Shown here one piece after another: positions 44,984 to 57,392 of a stretch of DNA of 64,000 bases. Origin of the DNA: Multifurca ochricompacta (lineage: Eukaryota > Basidiomycota > Agaricomycetes > Russulales > Russulaceae); assembly GCA_022496185.1 (NCBI GenBank), contig WTXG01000009.1:620001-684000 (forward strand). Reading direction: 5' to 3'. Numbering within the stretch: the stretch's first letter is position 1; every line of letters begins with the position of its first letter. Below the pieces are notes generated by a model. That model made no database searches. It was not told the origin of the DNA and was given only the letters and a program-made list of their open reading frames with translations. The position numbers were made by a program, and so were the translations under genes.

Positions 44984-47257
44984 AATGCCACCGAAGGTAC
45001 CATCTAATGTTTCTTTATGTGACATTGAACCCTTTCTGAACACGGAACGCGAATTGGACGCGATTCACGCTGGCCAAAAGAGGAAACGCGCCGCCCAACC
45101 CGACGTTGAGGCATCCCCGTCCGCGTCAAGGTCAACACGCAGCTCCACACGCAGCGCAAAAAAGGAGAAGGATGGAGAGGGAAGTAAGTGGGCATGATAA
45201 TGTGCTGCAGAGATAGACGGTGATCATCTTAATTAGCCAATGTTGTATTGAGCACCTCGGCAAGGTGTGATGCACTTCGGGGGTCACCCCTTTGGACTTG
45301 GACAAACTCACCTTAGCAGGCCAGACACGCCTGATCATGAAAATGAAGTGAACAGATATCCCTGTTCTCTACACTCATCCACATCCACTGACGGTAACTC
45401 CCTCAGGACGTTTCAGCATTTCCGAACAAAATATCTAAAACAAGCGAGACTTGGAAGACCAAGGCAACAAAGGCCAGTGTTGCAAAGTGGGTCCAATTTC
45501 TCCTTCTCCTCTCGGACCATCACAAGACAAGCTGTGAGCTTTCCCTAATGATTTACAAAATTTAAATTTCACTCCCTCTCCTCACTATAAATATATGACG
45601 TTCAGGATTATGAACATCATCATGAAATTGACAGAAAATCTCGAGGAAGGAAGTCACAAGGAGAAGACTGGTGAGCCTTACTTGTCCTTATCCCTTATTC
45701 CTTGTTCCTTGTTCCTTGTTCCTTATTCTTATCCTTATTCTTATCCTTTTCTTTTGCCTCTTCTTTCATGATGTACCGACGGCTTCTCTCTTCTCTTCCC
45801 TTTCCTTCCCTTTCCTTCCCTTTCTTTCTCCCAGCACCCCCAGCCTCGATGACGTAAGCCTCCCTCTCGTTATTTCGGCGTCTAACGGTGCCGGACTTCC
45901 GATCCGACGACAGGAACCCGTCACCACCGGTCATAAAAGGTATATCCATCCGCGTGCGGCTTTTGTTTCTTGCTTTTTCGTATACTTGCCCTCTACCTTT
46001 CTTTTTTCATATCATCTCCGCGCTGGCAGCTCATTTTGGCTATATACGCCTTCTGGTGACGCTTTTTCTGGACGTCACATCACCAGATGCATATCCGCTC
46101 TCTCTTATGCTGTGCGAGCAGAGATAATTTGGCTAATGTCGTTGCCTCAACAGTGATGCAAAGAATACCGCGCCAGACGCTGCGGTCGGTCCATCATCCC
46201 TTGGTTGTCTAACTGTATCCCTAATACAAGCGTGCCTCAGAAATCTGAAGTGTACACCCAGCAGCGAGCAGAGGCATTATTTTTTCAATTCGCTGATGAG
46301 GACATTCCGGATGTCATTGGTCCGAGGGATTTGAACGATTGTGTAATGAAGCTCAGGTGCCACTCGACGGTGCTCTGCCGTTGTTGCTCGCATGGCAGCT
46401 CGATTCACACGAAATGGGCAAGATCACAAAGGAAGAATGGATGGGAGGTACCGCAGCCCTGCGGTGAGCGATGCCACACATGACCCTTTTCGACTCTACT
46501 CTAATGAGTTGGATTTCAGTGTGTCATCGTTGACATCGCTCGCGATGGTCTTGAGTGACTTGAATAGCCTTATCGTGTTGGGCAAAGCCCCAGTAGGTCC
46601 CAGCAATTCACATGTGAAATCGCAAAAGGGTGTACAATACGACCGGACGCGCTTGAAAATTACGCCGTAGATACACGGAGAACCTTCTTATCCTTCTATA
46701 GCTTTTGCTTCACCCTTGCCAAGCCTGAGTATGTCGCACCCGTACTCCTTTCGGGTGCATGGCTCCGACAAAAAAAATTGTAGGAGCTCCAGGAATATTG
46801 ACATGGAAACAGCATGCGCGCTTTGGTCAGTTGTACTAGCTCCACAGTTCCCGCTTATGACAGATGTCACCGAGTTCATTAACGTAGGTGGCATTATATG
46901 TCCATGATCGACCGCATACTGATACCACGACCATTACAGGCCACTGGAAATTACAAGGGGGTTAACAAGGACGTATGGAGCATGGTGCGTGATGGGCTGG
47001 TCGTCGCAGCGCCAGACGCACGCACATACAACATCACATACAGATGCTTGAATTCTGCAGGGACACCAGGCCAGATTTGTCGAACTTTGAAGCCGACGGG
47101 GTTAGTTTCGTTACCATTGCTCCTCCGCCGCCCTTAAAGCTGTTGTACATCATAGGCGTGGCCAACCATCATCGACGACTTTGTTCGATGGAAGAATACT
47201 CAGGCTGAAACTCAGGCTGACAAGCAGCAAGTGGAAGCCCCGCTTGGTGATGCTTAG
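44984..47257 (+). CDS. DCN1: DCN1-type cullin neddylation factor, two frame breaks
   Basis: Scaffold-type E3 that promotes NEDD8 transfer to cullins. The C-terminal PONY domain is clear: YTQQRAEALFFQFADEDIPD, EGFERLCNEAQVPLDGALPL, LLAWQLDSHEMGKITKEEW, VSSLTSLAMVLSDLNSL, YDRTRLKNYAVDTRRTFLSF, SFCFTLAKPE, NIDMETACALWSVVLAPQFP, YKGVNKDVWSM, LEFCRDTRPDLSNFEADG, AWPTIIDDFVRW. The N-terminus from ATG 44984 (MPPKVPSNVSLCDIEPF) is basic and Ser/Lys-rich (GQKRKRAAQP), as expected for fungal members. The exons between about 45190 and 46150 are unclear. One-base breaks lie at 46322-46323 (CC) and 46656-46659 (AAAA). The intron region contains a TTCCTTG/TTTCC tract (45690-45830). Ends at 47257. Confidence 0.85.
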
Positions 47258-48259
47258 AAGTCGCACCTTCGTTCTCATGCACTTACACTTCGGTTTGTTC
47301 TCATTAACGCATGTCACACATTCTTTGGCTATCCCCGGCTCACGACAATCCAATACATTCACATTCATGCTACTTTCAATTTTCCCGGCTCCACATTGAA
47401 CGCCGTGCGCATGTGTCAGCACGGCTCCGCATCTCTTAATCAACGCTTTCTGCACTGAGGGGAGTGAGTGGTGAGCGATGCAAGCGTGCTCAGTACTTGT
47501 CATCGGGTCATCAGGCGCTAGACATAAACCCAAACAAATAGAGAGCTCTGACGACAAGGGCTAGAGGATTTTATTTCATTTCCCGCCTCGTTCAAGTCTT
47601 CACTTTTGTAAGACAGAAAGATTTGTTGCCTGTGACCAATCATGCGTGTCCTCTAGTCTTGTTCAGGATCCTCAAAAAACTGAACCGCACGAAACAAGCG
47701 TTTGAAAGGCACCGATGAAGTCCCTGGGGTATGTCGTATGACTAACTAACACATGTTCTGTTCAAGGTTTGGAGTACAAGCCCTGCTTTTCACTTTGATC
47801 TTTCCCACGTCACGCTTGTTAGGCGATTGAGTGAGTAACCGGCGATAGTGCGGTGCCTATCAATGCGTTGTTCAATTCAAAGGGAGAATGGCATTTGCTG
47901 AGCTGCCTCCCGTCACCATGTGTCCGCTTTTTCTAGATGGGAAGAAAACACCATGAGCACGGCATAGGTAGATACGATCAGCCACACTGAGAAAGCTCCA
48001 TCTTACGGAGGAAGAACATTGACTCGGATAGAATTTAGCACAAAGTCGGCTATCAGAAAGAAGCATCAGCTCTACAAATACACGCGGGATGCGATGGCCG
48101 CCCCTGCCACAGCAGAAACGAGTAACACAGGACGGAGAACGACGCTTAAATCGCGAAACGTGCCCAGCCAGAACAGCACAGTCCCTTTGAAGCTACAAGT
48201 TATGAGCAAACAATCATCAGTGCTGAGGAGAGGATCGAGTCCGAGTCCGAGTCGACTGA
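47258..48259. other. Intergenic stretch, 1.0 kb
   Basis: Between the DCN1-like stop and the dehydrogenase stop (convergent). Open frames at 47150-47557 and 48019-48330 have no motif. No repeat or RNA gene is visible. Confidence 0.4.
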
Positions 48260-49582
48260 TCACCTTAAAAGACGACGAACGCGAATGTCTAGAATCCCAT
48301 ATATACCCTCGCGTAAGACTTCCTTCTTAAAGAGGAGAACGGGTCCATCGTCCGGCAACACCCATGGGCAACCACTCGTGGCCGGGTCGGGGTCAGTCGC
48401 GGCGAGAAAGATGGCACCAGCAATGCGCGCTACCGGCGTCAGCGGCACGCCTACCAGGAGGGTCTTATATTTCCAGTCAATAATATTGGTGTCTGCAACG
48501 AGGTTCGAAAGGTGAAATGAATGAAAAAGAAAAGGTCGGAAAGCATTGTCTCCTACCTGCGAACCATGGATGAATGCATGCGGTACGGATGTCTTCCATC
48601 GCCACGATGGGATCGAGGGAGCGCAAGAGACCCAACACGGCGTGTTTCGATGCGGTGTATTGCTGCGCACTGAAGAGACCTACCCAAGAGGCTACCAAGC
48701 ACTCGCTATGTTTCCGCAAAGTACAAGAAGTTTTTTAAGAAACTCCATACCCATCGATCCGATCAGGACAAGCGCTTTCCATGCTCCCTCGGTGCGGTTT
48801 TGCTTCAAATGATACATCCCAAGGTGGACAGCTACCATGAATAAGTCGAGAGAGCTTTCTGTATGTATGTAGGGGAACTCCTTACTATAAAATACGCCAA
48901 CAAGGTTTACGTCCAATGTCAACAATTTCGGTGCCACGGGTTTGCCATCGGCGAACTTGACATTACCATGGCAAACCTCCTCGTTCTCGATGATGCCCGC
49001 ATTCGGGATCTGAAAGGGGAGTTGTGAAGTTTGGAGGTGAGAGAGAGAGAGAGATAGAAACATCTAGACGCAAGGGGTGACTCACCACGATATCAACGGC
49101 ACCAAACTGTGAGATTGCGAGGTCAAATAAAGCGACCTGATCGTCCCACTTCACAACATCGCACTTGATAAAGGATGCCTCCCTGCAAAAATTATATGGT
49201 GATGACTAGCGTCCAAACTCTCCTGAGGGCCAGCTCACGTACCCGCCTTCCCTCTTGATGGTGTCACTTACAGCTTTCGCACCAACCGTGTCCAGATCTC
49301 CGATGACAACCTTGGCCCTGAATCCAAGGAAGAGATGATTAAGGACCACCACTGGGTTATGGTGATGTTGACTAGCGTTGCACACAAGAAGAACCCACCC
49401 GTGTCTTGCGAAGGTCAGCGCAGTCTCCTTCCCGATTCCACTTGCGGCACCTTGATAAAGAAAACATACGTATTTAGGTTCCACAAATACGTTGGTCCAA
49501 GCGCACCAGTGATGACAACGACCTTTCCCTTGACGCGCTCCGCATGTATAAACAGCTGGCCATCTGCAATTGGAGTGGGCAT
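48260..49582 (-). CDS. NAD(P)-dependent short-chain dehydrogenase/reductase
   Basis: Classical SDR fold. ATG 49582 (MPTPIADGQLFIHAERVKGK) leads to the cofactor motif VVVITGAASGIGKETALTFARHG, which spans an intron. Then AKVVIGDLDTVGAKAVSDTI, KWDDQVALFDLAISQFGAVDIV, the structural NAG motif (IPNAGIIENEEV), LDVNLVGVFY, the catalytic Ser region LIGSMASWVG, and the active site QQYTASKHAVLGLLRSL (YxxxK). The C-terminus ends LDIRVRRLLR at 48260. DLD after beta-2 suggests NAD(H) rather than NADP(H). Visible introns all keep frame, so the gene looks intact. The substrate is unknown. Similar enzymes in fungi act on alcohols, prostaglandin-like or secondary metabolites. Confidence 0.85.
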
Positions 49583-49962
49583 GTTGGTGGGTTAATTGCT
49601 CACCCCCATCTGCCCAAATTTGGGTATTTATTATAACCTGGGAGTTGGCCTTCGCCAACGTATCAACATGTACAATTGAAAGAAGGCAGTCGCTCGGCTC
49701 GGGATGGCTGAATCAGCCAGCGTGTGAACCCGGAAGCCTCCACCACCGGAGGGATGATAATTTCTAAATTGTTTTCCCCGAAGAAGGGAGAACGGCAAGC
49801 AGTTGACAGAACACCAAAGCGGAGATATATTATGAGATCGCGACGGTCGTGCGATTCAGGAGCCCGTGCGTGTTCAAAGGAGTGACATGCTATATTCGAT
49901 ATTCGATACCAGAGATTGGGTGTCCCCATAACCGTGAACCGTAAAGTATCAAGCTGTCAAGC
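49583..49962. other. Intergenic stretch
   Basis: About 380 bases between two minus-strand genes, holding the dehydrogenase promoter. No notable structure. Confidence 0.45.
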
Positions 49963-52900
49963 TCAATACTCCCCACCTATTGGCAGTCCAGCAGCCTGGA
50001 TACGCCCCATGATCTCACGCACCTCCGTCTCCGCAAAAACCGCAGCCTCTTTCGCGACAATAAGCTTCTTCTCGAGCTCATCAGCCGTCATTGGGCGCAA
50101 TGCGCCACCTTCGGTGTGTACCATACCCAGCGCGTCGAACTTTTGCAGCGTCCCACCTGTACGCGGTGCAAATCCGTGTGGATCCCAACCCGAGTCGTTA
50201 AAGGCAAGCACAGCGCGGACAGCGGCGGTGTTGATATCACGATGGAGCTCCTCAAGTTTAGAGAGCTGCACCTCCATCCAGCGAGCACGGCGCTCAAGCG
50301 CGAGTGTGAGGGCGGCAACTTCGTCCTTGCCTGCACCAGCGTGGGATCTGTCTTCGCTACCGTCATCAAGAAAGTCATCACCCTTGAGCATGTCGCGCAA
50401 AACGCCGTCAAAGGATGAGCTATCGTCCCACGTTGTACGGGGTAGCAATCGAAGCAGGTCAGATATGGTCTGTGTGAGTGTCTCAAGAAGTTGCTGAAAC
50501 GACGAGACCGCACTATCGACTGAGCCAGAGGGCATGTTATTTGCGAACGAGCCGCCGCCAACTGACAGAGCTGAGAGCGCATGCGCCAGTGGTCCATACT
50601 CAAGCGTCATCTTGGACGCGGGATTGAGCTTCTGCGCGTCGAAGAAGGGGTGGTGAATGAGGTCCATCATTGGGTACTGACACTCGATCTGCGCCAATAG
50701 TTCCTCGACAGGCGTGGGATCACTCGTCATTCTTTCTATGGACTGTCCACGGGAGCTTATCGAGTTGGTGTCCAAAGCACTGCCACTGAATTTTTCAAGA
50801 GGAAGTTGTGGTGCTTCAGAAGTACCAGCAGATGTCAGGACAGATGGGATATCCGGTGATAGTTCGTCCTCCTTGGGAATCCTGATAGGCTTTGTAACGG
50901 GACGGTTCTTCTTAGGTAATTTGGATAGAAGGGGGCCTTGACTAGGCGGTGAGAGCAATCGCGTAACAGCAGATCCAGGTGCAGGAGTGGACGTCGCCTT
51001 TGAAGTTGTGGCAAGTTTAGCATTTGTCTTTCGTGTGGACGCGGTTGATGCAGTTATTTCTGCTTTCTGTGCCTTTGCGAACGCCGCCATCGCCTTCTTT
51101 TGGGCCTCTGCCCTAGCCGCTGCCTCTTCCTGTTCTCTTGCCTTCTCGTGTTCACGTTGCTCCTTTGCTGCCTTCTCCCTCTCCAACCTCTCCTGTTCTC
51201 GTTCTTTCTCTAACTTCTCCCTCTCCTTCCGCTCTCGTTCCAGCCTCTCTTTCTCGATTTTCTTCTCGGCTCTCTCACGCTCCTTTTCTGCACGCCGCTT
51301 CGCACGCTCTGCCGCACGCTCGGCAGCCGCTGCTTTCTTTTCTATACGCCGTGCCGCCTTTTCATCCGGCTGAGTGCTGCCAGTGTCGACACGGATCTCA
51401 GCGGGGAGTTCGGACGAAGAGCTGGGAGGCTGTGGGGGCTGCGCCGTCAGCGCTGGGAACTCGGAGGACGAGAGCAGTGGCGAGGGTGAGCGTGTGGGTG
51501 GCACTGTACATAGTGGTACAGACATTTCACGACGAGGGAAGAAGAAAAAAAGGAGTGCATGTCAGCGTCCAGCCATGAGGGAAGCATAACAGAAGGTGTG
51601 AGGAAAGGTAGGAAAGGTTCCCAACATATGTATGAAGAGAAGGGGGGAAGGTGAGGACTAGAAGAAGAAAGGGAGAATGGCGATGAAGGAAATCATTCAT
51701 AGGCGTCGCAGGCGTCATTCAGGATAGAAGAAATTCCGCCCTAGGAAGGCACGGCGCTCGATACTCGGCACACACGCCGCCCCTCTCGAGACAAGAAAGA
51801 ATGCTCACCATCGTTCGCCATATTGCTCTGCAAACCGGGGGGAACGCAAGGCCAGGTGGTGGGCCATAGGCTTGCGGTGCGTGTCCAAATGCTTCTTGGA
51901 GTGGCGCGAGTGGCACACCAAAACTTGCCGACATGATCGCCGGGTCACTAAACTGAGATTGCTGCTGCTGGGTGAAACGGTAGTGTTGCTGCGGTTGTTC
52001 GTGCTGCTGCTCTGGGTCTACGACAGAAAACCGAGGGCAAGTCATGTTACATATGGTAACAGGGTACACGGAATGGAGCAAGGCAGGTGTAATAGTCAAC
52101 CGCTGCTACGATATTATACGAGGTGGCCTCCTACCAACAAGCGCGGGATTTCTCGCTGCATTCATGCGCTGATGTTGCTCCCGACTGTTCTGAATGAACT
52201 CCCGAAGAGCGGCCTCACTTACGCCTAGAGTCTGATCAAACGGTTGAAACCGACTCGTCGATGGCAGGTGTTGATAAACCTGGGTCTGTACCTGAGCTTG
52301 AGCCTGAGGGACTAGGGGAGAGCTTGCCGCTGATACATTATGCGAGTGGAGGGGATGGGGATGGTGTTGGTAAGATGACCATTGTGAAAAAGGAGAGGCA
52401 AGCTCCGCCGAGCTCTGGCCAAAAAGATGCTGTTGTCCGTGACCAATACTCTCACTTGGACTCAGCGGTGTCGATGAAATCAAAGGACTTGAGGTTGAGC
52501 TAAGGTTACCGTTTTGCCGCGCATTCCTTGCAAAGCCAAATCGTGACATCTTCCGCGAGTCCTCGCCAACGAGCGTAGGTCGTCTCATAGCAGGTGCAGT
52601 ATCCGACTCGTTCTCTCCAAACGGGTTGAACGACCCGGTATAAGAGAGCGTAGGGGACGCTTGACTTGGCACGGGTGAACTATGCGCATCATATATAGGA
52701 CGCTGTGAATGCGGGAAATTAAGTCCTGGAGGGTGAGACAGCGTTCGGAGCGCAGGGAATGCATCTAAAAATGAACCAAGGAACGGCGAGCCGGCCACCT
52801 CTGGAAGAGTCGGGTGTCCGTCTTCCATCTCCGCCTCAGCAATGTTTGGGTCAAGATTGAAACTAAAACCACCAAACTTCCCGTCCAATTCTGCAAGGTT

Positions 52901-54844
52901 CTGCAATGTGCGATCAAAGTCTGGGAAGGGGCTTGTGCCAATTGAAGAAAAGGCTGATTCGCGGCGCGCTTTGACGTCATTAAGGAGTGCCTGGACTTGA
53001 CTTGACATCTGGTAAGAAGGTGCAGCTGGGGGTGCTCTGGTACTTGGAGGAGGAAGGCCTGGTGGAACTGCAGGCAGACCTGGGGGAATTGCTGGTGTGG
53101 AAGGGGCTGGAGAAAGCGAGGTTGCGTCTTGCGACCCAGAGCCTGAGTCGGACTCAACGGTGACCGAAGAAGTTGGGGACCTTGGCGGAACAGGAGCAGG
53201 CGGCGACGTTGGCTTCTGCTTCGCAACCTTGCTATTAGCAGGGGTTGATGGACGAGAAGTCGACGCAATTGAAGAGGGCTTCGCAGAGGAACCTTTAGCA
53301 TCCTTGGCTTTCCAAAATGGTGGTAGAGCCTCCGGGATCTCGGGGGTTGCAGGTGTAACCGGACGAGGACGAGTGGCTTTTTCTCCTCTTCGGGCAGATC
53401 GAACGGTTGTGGCTGCGGCAGGAACAGATGCGGTGTTGGTATAATTATTTAAAGGCGTTGTGGACAAAGGCCGATCATGGGACGGCTTCGCCCACGAGGC
53501 AGACCGGGGCAGCCGAGCTGCATACAGCTAAATAAGAAATTACTCCCATTATAGTGAGGTAATGAGCACACCTGACGAATCGTCTGCCTTTTTGCCCAAG
53601 ACAATATTCTTTCTTGTTATCTCTGTGTCCTTGATAGTATGTTGCCTGCCATACAGCCGTCAGCTGATAACCAAGAAAGGGTATTGCCAAGATATGTACA
53701 GAGTGGCGAGGTCCTCCTTTGTGAAGCAATCTTTCTCGTCTCCCCATTCATGCAAGTTCATACAGTTGTGATCCGGGCAGTTGACACCACGCAAGAAGGA
53801 CATACAGTACTTTGTCGTACCATAGCTCGCACGCATAATCTCGTTCCCACCGCCAGGGGATGCAGATCCATCAACAGCGGCAATGCAGCGGGCAGCGTCT
53901 TCTCGGCGGTGATACGTGATGTAGAGTCCTACAACTGGAGCTTGCGTGCCTGGTGGGGTGCGCTTTACCAATATTATCTTAGAAATGCGACCATATTGGC
54001 CGAAATAATCGTTGGAGCGCAATGTAGAAATCAGCTAGCAAGGGTGGAGACAGATTAAATTTCAGTAATGAATGCCGCACAGAAAACATACTTCTTCCTT
54101 GGCAAAGCGAGGACCAATACCCACAACGTATACCACGATGCGCTGTACAACACGAACGTTGGCCAAGTGACGACGGCCGAGTGCATCCAGGTCCTTGCGT
54201 TCACGTTCGCGCTGTTTCTTCTGCTGAGCTAGACGTCGTTGGCTATAGACGAGGTAACGGTAGCTGGGATTAAGATCGATCAACGAATAGGACAAGACCA
54301 CGCACTCCTCCTTGTTGATAGGCTTGAATTGGCCAACTTCGTCGGAGTAATCTCTCTACATGCAGGACACTTATTGTTGAGGTTCCTCCTGATGTGATTC
54401 CAGCAGAATCGGCAAATCTGTCGAGCGATACAGCATTTAGATATCCGGAAAAGAGATGAAATGGGAGAAACAATAAGGCACCTGGTATTCGCACTGACAC
54501 GGCTTGAAGTTAAGATCCGAAATATCCATTTCCTCGAGGCAGAGTGGACACTCCTTTGCTTCCTACGAAAGATATAAAGATATGTGAAAAAAATAAAAAT
54601 AAAAAGGAAAGGGAAAAGGGGGGAAGGGGGATGTGACTCGATCGATTGGGAACGGAGGGTATGAGTATGCGTATGTAGATAGAAAATGAAACGTCAGGGA
54701 AGGGGGGAAGAAGGAAAGGCGAACCTCTTCATCGCTCCAATACGCGTCTTGGACGCCTGTAAGGACGGAAGACTTTGCTTGAAGTGATACACCAGCATGA
54801 ACTACAGGTGCGGGAAGAGATGGGTGTAGTTTTATAGAGGACAT
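49963..54844 (-). CDS. NOT4: CCR4-NOT ubiquitin ligase NOT4 (CNOT4), one frame break
   Basis: E3 subunit of the CCR4-NOT deadenylase complex. ATG 54844 (MSSIKLHPSLPAP). RING of the C4C4 type: ECPLCLEEMDISDLNFKPC, QCEYQ / ICRFCWNHIRRN, NNKCPACR. Then ALGRRHLANVRVVQRIVVYVVG, the RRM (YFGQYGRISKIILVKR, GLYITYHRREDAARCIAAVDG) and a CCCH zinc finger (KYCMSFLRGVNCPDHNCMNLH). A long disordered part follows (53467-52106), then a Gln-rich exon near 52000. After an intron near 51800-51530 comes SEFPALTAQP, a basic coiled coil of Glu/Arg/Lys repeats (about 51360-51080), and the C-terminal LEKKLIVAKEAAVFAETEV. I treat the 49963-51525 segment as part of NOT4, though it could be a separate gene. The frame needs one base near 54350-54358 (after CPACR). 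Confidence 0.85.
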
Positions 54845-55025
54845 TTGGGATATCGAAATGGATGGATTGAATTGAATGTGTAAATTTGAGAGGTGAAGGA
54901 TGAAAAGTGAGAGTAAGAAAATGCAAAAACGACGCGACGACAATGAGGTGCAGCGCCCTCTTTCCCACGCTCTAATCAAATCTTTTATAACCCCCCTCCC
55001 CCCGGTCACCCTTACATCTTTCACG

Positions 55026-55641
55026 ATGACGATGGCAGATTCTGAACTCGCTGCAATTCGTGCTGCACGTCTAAACCAATTGCAACAATCTGTATCCGAT
55101 AATAATATCAATGCACAGAACTCTGGCAGAAACGAGGAAGCGGAGAAGAGGCGAGCAGAAGAGCAGATGAGGCGCGATCTTCTCGCCACAGCCCTTGAAC
55201 CTGCAGCTCGTGAACGTCGTATGTCTTTTCATTGCCATTGCACCTCCTCCACCAGCACAGATTGCTCATCATGGACGCCATGTGCCCGATAAGTGTCTCG
55301 TATCGCACTCGTGTCACCCGCGAGATCAAATCAGATCGAGTCCATCCTCCTACGTATGGCACAGTCCGGGCAGCTTCGGGGACGGGTTAATGAACAACAA
55401 CTAATCGACTTACTAGAGCAGGTGTGTATAATCAAAATAAAAATCTTGATGTGGATGTGTATATTCATATGCTCCTATCCCAGGCGGACGAAGCTCAAAA
55501 GGAGGCTTCGGGAAAAGGTGGTATTGTGGTATGTAGTGACCCATAAGCCACTGTCCCACTGTCAATCACATCCAGACTGACCCTCAACATGCTCAGTTTC
55601 AACGGCGAGTGGACTTGGATGATGACGATTTTGATATCTGA
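55026..55641 (+). CDS. Programmed cell death protein 5 (PDCD5/TFAR19) homolog
   Basis: DNA-binding three-helix-bundle protein of the PDCD5 family. Starts at ATG 55026 or 55032 (MADSELAAIRAARLNQLQQ). Exon 1 has EEAEKRRAEEQMRRDLLATALEP; exon 2 has LSRIALVSPARSNQIESILL, RMAQSGQLRGRVNEQQLIDLLEQ; exon 3 ADEAQKEASGKGGIV; exon 4 FQRRVDLDDDDFDI, ending at 55641. The motif ARERLxRIxLVxPxRxxxIE and the acidic DDDDFD tail are typical. All junctions hold frame. It converges with the LCP5-like gene, with only 64 bases between stops. It is divergent from NOT4, with about 180 bases between starts. Confidence 0.88.
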
Positions 55642-55705
55642 ATTGAATCTGAGGCTTGCCATCATCCGCCGCTTTCTTCAATGTCAAATGTATCATGATT
55701 GTCAA

Positions 55706-56943
55706 CTACTTTTGTCTATGATGTTTCTTTGCCCATCTCTTCTTTGCAACCCTGACATCCCTTTCAAACCGGCCCTTTTTCCTCTGCCTCCGCTCCTCGA
55801 TCACATCCTCACCATCCTCACGTTCCCTAACTCTAGATCGTGCCAGGGCATCTTCTCTGCGCCCCTTCATCCTCAGTTCCTCGTACCCATCGCCAGCAAG
55901 AATCCTACCCTTATGCTCCTCCCTAAGGACATCCGCAAATTCGTCTTCCAATCCGCCGCCTCTCCTTTTACCTATTATGCCTCCTACACCTCCTAGCGCA
56001 ATATCTTCTCCATCCTTCCTTCGTCGCCGCTCGTCCTTCTTCTTGAGCACCAGCCGCGTCATATTCTCTTCCTCGAATTCTTCCATGCGCCGCAACTCAC
56101 GTGCACGTGCGCTCTGCATAGAGGGTGTAATGCCCAACCCCGTTGCGGACTCCACGAATGGCTGGTTAGGAGCAAGGTATGCAAGCGAGGCGAGGGCATG
56201 CGGGGCATGTGGCCGACGGCGTGCACGAGCCTCTTTGCTGGTAGATTCGATGTATGGCATAGGCGCCAGCTTAGGGGGGCGGTAAACCCCGTTTTCAGAG
56301 GCTGCGTCCGAACCCGCATTATCGTCCTCATCGGAGCCCCCACCTACGAGGGCTCCTGGATTTGGTCGGAATGCCAGCGGGTCTATGAACTCAAGGGTCA
56401 GCGCCCGCGAATTATAACGTGTTAGAAAGCGTGAGAATGCTGACCGTTGATGACCTTCTCATCTGAGGGCTCATCCGCCGCAAGGCTGACGAGTTTTTCA
56501 ATTTGATAACGCATCTTGCTCTCCAGTAATTTGATTTTCTCAAGCACGATGCGGGTTTCAATCATCGAATCGACCAGGTCACCTGCATCTGCACCTCTCC
56601 TACCACGTTCAAGAGAATTGAACGGCTCTAAAGGCGGTGAGCGGATTGTGAGCGAGTGCCCAAGGACGCGATGCGAATGGAGAAGAACACGGGACTGCAT
56701 GTACGAAAGAAGCAGCTCGTTTTTGAGTGAGAGAAGGGAGATCCCGTCTTTAAAGTCGAAATCAGATGTGTTTTGTTGTCTGTGTTGACAAGTTGTAAGA
56801 TGGAAGGGGATGATATCATACACTAGGACATACTTTTCGCGCAAGACTTGGATTAGCTCGCGCACCGATGCTATGCTCTTCGTCATCTCTTCTGCGGCAT
56901 CGCAAAAGTTCTGTTGACTTGCGTCGATGGTACCATCTGACAT
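55706..56943 (-). CDS. LCP5: U3 snoRNP-associated LCP5/neuroguidin (Sas10/C1D family)
   Basis: Small-subunit processome factor. ATG 56943 (MSDGTIDASQQNFCDAAEEM) starts the Sas10/Utp3/C1D domain: SIASVRELIQVLREK, GISLLSLKNELLLSYMQSRVLL, GADAGDLVDSMIETRIVLEK, MRYQIEKLVSLA. After the intron near 56450 comes NDPLAFRPNPGALV and YRPPKLAPMPYIES, the hallmark of Lcp5/neuroguidin. The C-terminal half is very basic and charged (VLKKKDERRRRKDGE) and ends VAKKRWAKKHHRQK at 55706. Two introns, both in frame. The KMRYQIEKL and YxPPKxxPxxY motifs separate it from SAS10 itself. Confidence 0.88.
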
Positions 56944-57392
56944 CTCCTGAGGGTATTCGATATAGGATTCTGCTCAAAAAAGGAAGATTTTAGGATGTGG
57001 TTTGACGATATACGGAAAGCTAAGTGATCAGTTAACGGTTTTCTAGGCCGCCGCCCCGTGAGGCGTAATGCATGGCAGCAGGGTATTTTTATTTCCTCAG
57101 AGCCCAGTGCATTTCATCTTTGTCGATCAAGAATTAAATGTAAACATAAGCACCTGTCTCCAGAAACGGTTTGAGAGAGAACTTTAAGGTTTTCTTTCTT
57201 CGGCGGCAGTGGTAAAGGGGAATGGGGAGTGGGGAATGAGGAATGAGGAATGAGGAATGAGGAATAAGGAAAGGGAAAGGGAACGGCGCTTCCACATGTG
57301 CCTCGCCTCTCGCCTCACTTAGCTGATGATAATCTTCTACTCTCTCATGTTCTACTTTGTCCCCCAGGACGTCCGTAGTCTAATCACTCGTC
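56944..57392. other. Intergenic stretch between divergent genes
   Basis: About 450 bases with promoters for LCP5 (-) and the T5orf172-like gene (+). A GGAATGA tandem tract lies at about 57231-57264. Confidence 0.5.

Noticed and set aside
48019..48330. 103-codon plus-strand frame
   Set aside because: Partly opposite the end of the dehydrogenase gene; low complexity, no recognised domain.
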